Shown: positions 4,831 to 6,664 of the stretch, in pieces
How the letters are laid out: each line of letters starts with the position of its first letter
Position numbering within the stretch: the first letter of the stretch is position 1
DNA from: Anaerolineaceae bacterium
GTDB lineage: Bacteria; Chloroflexota; Anaerolineae; Anaerolineales; Anaerolineaceae
Length of the DNA: 6,664 bases
Direction: 5' to 3'
Assembly (NCBI GenBank): GCA_003532515.1
Contig: DOEX01000161.1
Coordinates: 1 to 6,664 of the forward strand
Program-made: the position numbers and the translations under genes
The notes under the pieces: generated by a model
The model's database searches: none
Told to the model about the DNA's origin: nothing
The model's input: the letters and a program-made list of their open reading frames with translations, nothing else

Positions 4831-6162
4831 TCAGGATTCGGCTTGTGCCAATCCCTGTGTTGCCAGGTCCCAGCCCGGGTAAAACTCCAGCGCCTTGCGG
4901 AAATAACGCGCAGCCGTGTCTTTATCTCCCAGCATCAAGGCAGATTGCCCACCCCAATACCAGCTTTCTGGCAGTTCGGCCAAATTGGAGTTAGCAAAGT
5001 TGTCTATGGTTTGAGCTGCCAGGTTAAGCGTATCCTGGAAGCGACCGGTATAGTAATAGGCTAAATAAGGACCAACCTGGTACCATGTGATGCGCCATGG
5101 GCGTTGACCGGGTTCCAACTGGTTGTACAGCGCGAAAGCCTGATCATATGCCTGAGCGGCTCCCAGAAAGTCGCTCATCTCCACTAAGACTGAGCCCTTG
5201 CTGTAGAAGGCAAAGAATAATTCTTGCCCACTCACTTGCTGGATGCGTGCATCCAATTTTGCGAGCGTGTTCTGCAAATTTTGGGCTGGGTCGGCATCGC
5301 TGCCAAGTAATGTTAGCACATCCTGTTCGCGTTCAGCAGGATATAGCACCAGGTAGATGCCGTCAAAGTGCCACCAATCGTGCTGTAATTCGGCGTAGGT
5401 CATGCTCATCATACCCAACAGTGTATCGGGGATCTGTACGGACTGCGAGTTGTCATCATAGGCTGTAATGATGCTATAGTGCCCCATCCAACCGTCTTCT
5501 TCATCGGTATGCCCGCGTTCAAGCAGAACCGGGAAGCCGCTTGAGAGTAAGCGTTTGATTACATCAATATCGCCGCCAAAACGAAGCTGACCTTTCAGGT
5601 TGGTGTTGGCTTGAGCGTAATCCAACATTTCCTGCAACATCACGTTGCGATCGTCTTCATGAGTTTTTAAGGCATCCTCAGTAATATGTTGATTGGTTGG
5701 CCAGCCCCAATAGGTAACGTTCATGGAAAGGTTGGCTGGTCCACAGTTATTCATGGTCTGATATTCCAGACCCATGCCATCCAGAGCAAAGCTTACCGGT
5801 ACAGGTATTGGCGTATTGGTTGGTGCAGGTATTTCAGTCGCAACTGTAGTCTGCTGGGCGAGTTGAGCGTCGGTTGCGGTTGGCTCCAGGGTAGCCGTCG
5901 GAGCCATGGCGGTCAGGGTCGCCAGCACATCCGCGCTGATGGTTCCCTGTTGGGAAGGTCCAAACACATTTTCAGTGGGCGGATTCAAGCGATAGTAGAT
6001 CCTTGAATAGAGGTTGCGCGCGCGTGTTTCCACTGCCGGCACTTGCATGGCAGCCAGTCCAAGCAATATTAATACAACAATGATCGCCAGGTACGGCCAG
6101 GGACTGCGCCACAGCGAGGCATGGCGCACTTGTTTTTTCAATTCTTCAGTCGATTTTGACAT
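4831..6162 (-). CDS. Membrane-anchored C39-like cysteine peptidase with TPR region (paralog 2)
   Basis: A 443-residue protein with the same plan as paralog 1: basic tail (1-20), one transmembrane helix (about 22-40), juxtamembrane motif ('RIYYRLNPPTENVFGP', 54-69), a shorter Ala/Thr/Pro stalk (about 83-122), C39-like domain (about 132-275) and TPR-like region (about 290-440). Candidate catalytic residues are C140 in 'NNCGPANLSM', H228 in 'GWMGHYSIITAYDD' and D246 in 'IPDTLLG', with Q135 five residues before the cysteine. The domain is predicted extracytoplasmic. Helical repeats include 'ELFFAFYSKGSVLVEM', 'LAYYYTGRFQDTLNLA' and 'SALMLGDKDTAARYF'. Start: ATG 6162 with AAGAGAG shortly upstream. 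It lies 16 nt after the truncated paralog, so the two are very likely on one transcript. Its C-terminus ('QGLAQAES') lacks the 'ALGV-x-P' ending of the other two copies. The substrate is unknown. Confidence 0.87.
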   Translation of the reverse strand: MSKSTEELKKQVRHASLWRSPWPYLAIIVVLILLGLAAMQVPAVETRARNLYSRIYYRLNPPTENVFGPSQQGTISADVLATLTAMAPTATLEPTATDAQLAQQTTVATEIPAPTNTPIPVPVSFALDGMGLEYQTMNNCGPANLSMNVTYWGWPTNQHITEDALKTHEDDRNVMLQEMLDYAQANTNLKGQLRFGGDIDVIKRLLSSGFPVLLERGHTDEEDGWMGHYSIITAYDDNSQSVQIPDTLLGMMSMTYAELQHDWWHFDGIYLVLYPAEREQDVLTLLGSDADPAQNLQNTLAKLDARIQQVSGQELFFAFYSKGSVLVEMSDFLGAAQAYDQAFALYNQLEPGQRPWRITWYQVGPYLAYYYTGRFQDTLNLAAQTIDNFANSNLAELPESWYWGGQSALMLGDKDTAARYFRKALEFYPGWDLATQGLAQAES

Positions 6163-6178
6163 AAAACTCTCTTCTTGC

Positions 6179-6664
6179 TTATTGCTCGGGGTCTACACCC
6201 AGCGCCTTCAACTCCGCCACAGCCAGCTCCCAGCCGGGGTGCCATTCCAGTGCTCGTTTGAAGTCCCAAATCGCGGCGTTGGTGTTTCCTAAAACAACAT
6301 TGGCACGCCCACTCCACAGAAAGGTCTCGGGTAAGGCAGGTTTACTGGCATCCGTGATAGTTTTATATGTTAGGCTGATGACATCGCGGTATCTGCCGGT
6401 GTAATAATAGGCTTCATAAGGGCCAACCTGGTACCAGAGCATGCGCCATGGGCGGTGGTCGACCGGCAGCCAGCCATACACGGAAAACGCTTCGTCAAAA
6501 GCTTCAGCAGCTGCCACGTAATCCTTCTTCATTACCAGTAGTTCGCCCAAACTGTAATAGGCAAAGTACTGCTCTGAAAGCTCGGCGGTTTCGGAGCGCT
6601 GGCGGAATTTTTCGAGGGTAGTGTTAAGGTTATATTCCGGGTCGGCATCCGGTCCGAGCAAACC
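6179..6664 (-). CDS. Third C39-TPR paralog, C-terminal part only
   Basis: The frame is open from the right window edge to a TAA at 6179-6181, giving 161 visible residues; the start lies outside. A TTG at 6659-6661 could be mistaken for a start, but the frame continues upstream of it and the residues match the middle of the other copies ('LLGPDADPEYNL' against 'LLGSDADPAQNL'), so this is a truncated view. Only the TPR-like region is seen: 'EQYFAYYSLGELLVM', 'WYQVGPYEAYYYTGRY', 'ANVVLGNTNAAIWDF' and 'ALEWHPGWELAVAELKALG'. By analogy the missing part should hold a membrane anchor, stalk and C39-like domain, but that is inference. The gene is followed after 16 nt by paralog 2. Its C-terminal ending ('ALGVDPEQ') is closer to paralog 1 than to paralog 2. 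Confidence 0.85.
   Translation of the reverse strand, partial: GLLGPDADPEYNLNTTLEKFRQRSETAELSEQYFAYYSLGELLVMKKDYVAAAEAFDEAFSVYGWLPVDHRPWRMLWYQVGPYEAYYYTGRYRDVISLTYKTITDASKPALPETFLWSGRANVVLGNTNAAIWDFKRALEWHPGWELAVAELKALGVDPEQ

Noticed and set aside
5097..5468. Plus-strand open frame of 123 codons opposite paralog 2
   Set aside because: It is the shadow of a conserved peptidase domain, rich in Arg, Cys and Pro as expected of antisense frames.

Overview
The window most likely comes from a member of the Chloroflexota, probably class Anaerolineae. This rests on protein style, not on a marker gene. The right half encodes membrane-anchored C39-like/TPR proteins with Pro/Thr-rich stalks, a combination I associate with Anaerolineae. 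Base composition looks moderate, near half G+C. Species-level placement is not possible from this sequence.

Left end (1-440): the last 37 codons of a DUF559-type (Vsr/PD-(D/E)XK-like) endonuclease-domain protein run in from outside. Right after its stop lies a non-coding element of about 220 bp built from nested inverted repeats. It has near-perfect terminal arms, two strong C/G-rich hairpins and a long alternative helix. About 100 bp follow before the next gene, with a possible extended -10 promoter.

Plus-strand operon (441-2625): sufS, sufE and a two-cluster ferredoxin-like protein follow each other with 2-nt gaps, each with a usable ribosome binding site. SufS takes sulfur from cysteine as a persulfide, SufE accepts it, and the pair supplies Fe-S cluster assembly. 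The sufBCD scaffold is not in the window. The third protein may be an electron carrier or simply a co-expressed Fe-S client; its role is unknown.

Minus-strand cluster (6664 down to 2630): three paralogous genes in tandem, the first of them cut by the right window edge. The two complete copies encode a basic cytoplasmic tail, one transmembrane anchor, a conserved juxtamembrane motif, a low-complexity stalk, an extracytoplasmic C39-like cysteine peptidase domain with an apparently intact Cys/His/Asp set, and a C-terminal TPR-like helical region. Only the TPR-like part of the third is visible. A class I SAM-dependent methyltransferase with an 'LASGGGQQ' motif I lies 12 nt downstream and is probably co-transcribed. 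The two transcription units converge with only 4 nt between stop codons and no clear terminator.

The two points most worth a second look are the structured element beside the DUF559 gene and the tandem C39-TPR family, which lies without an ABC transporter or an obvious peptide substrate in view.
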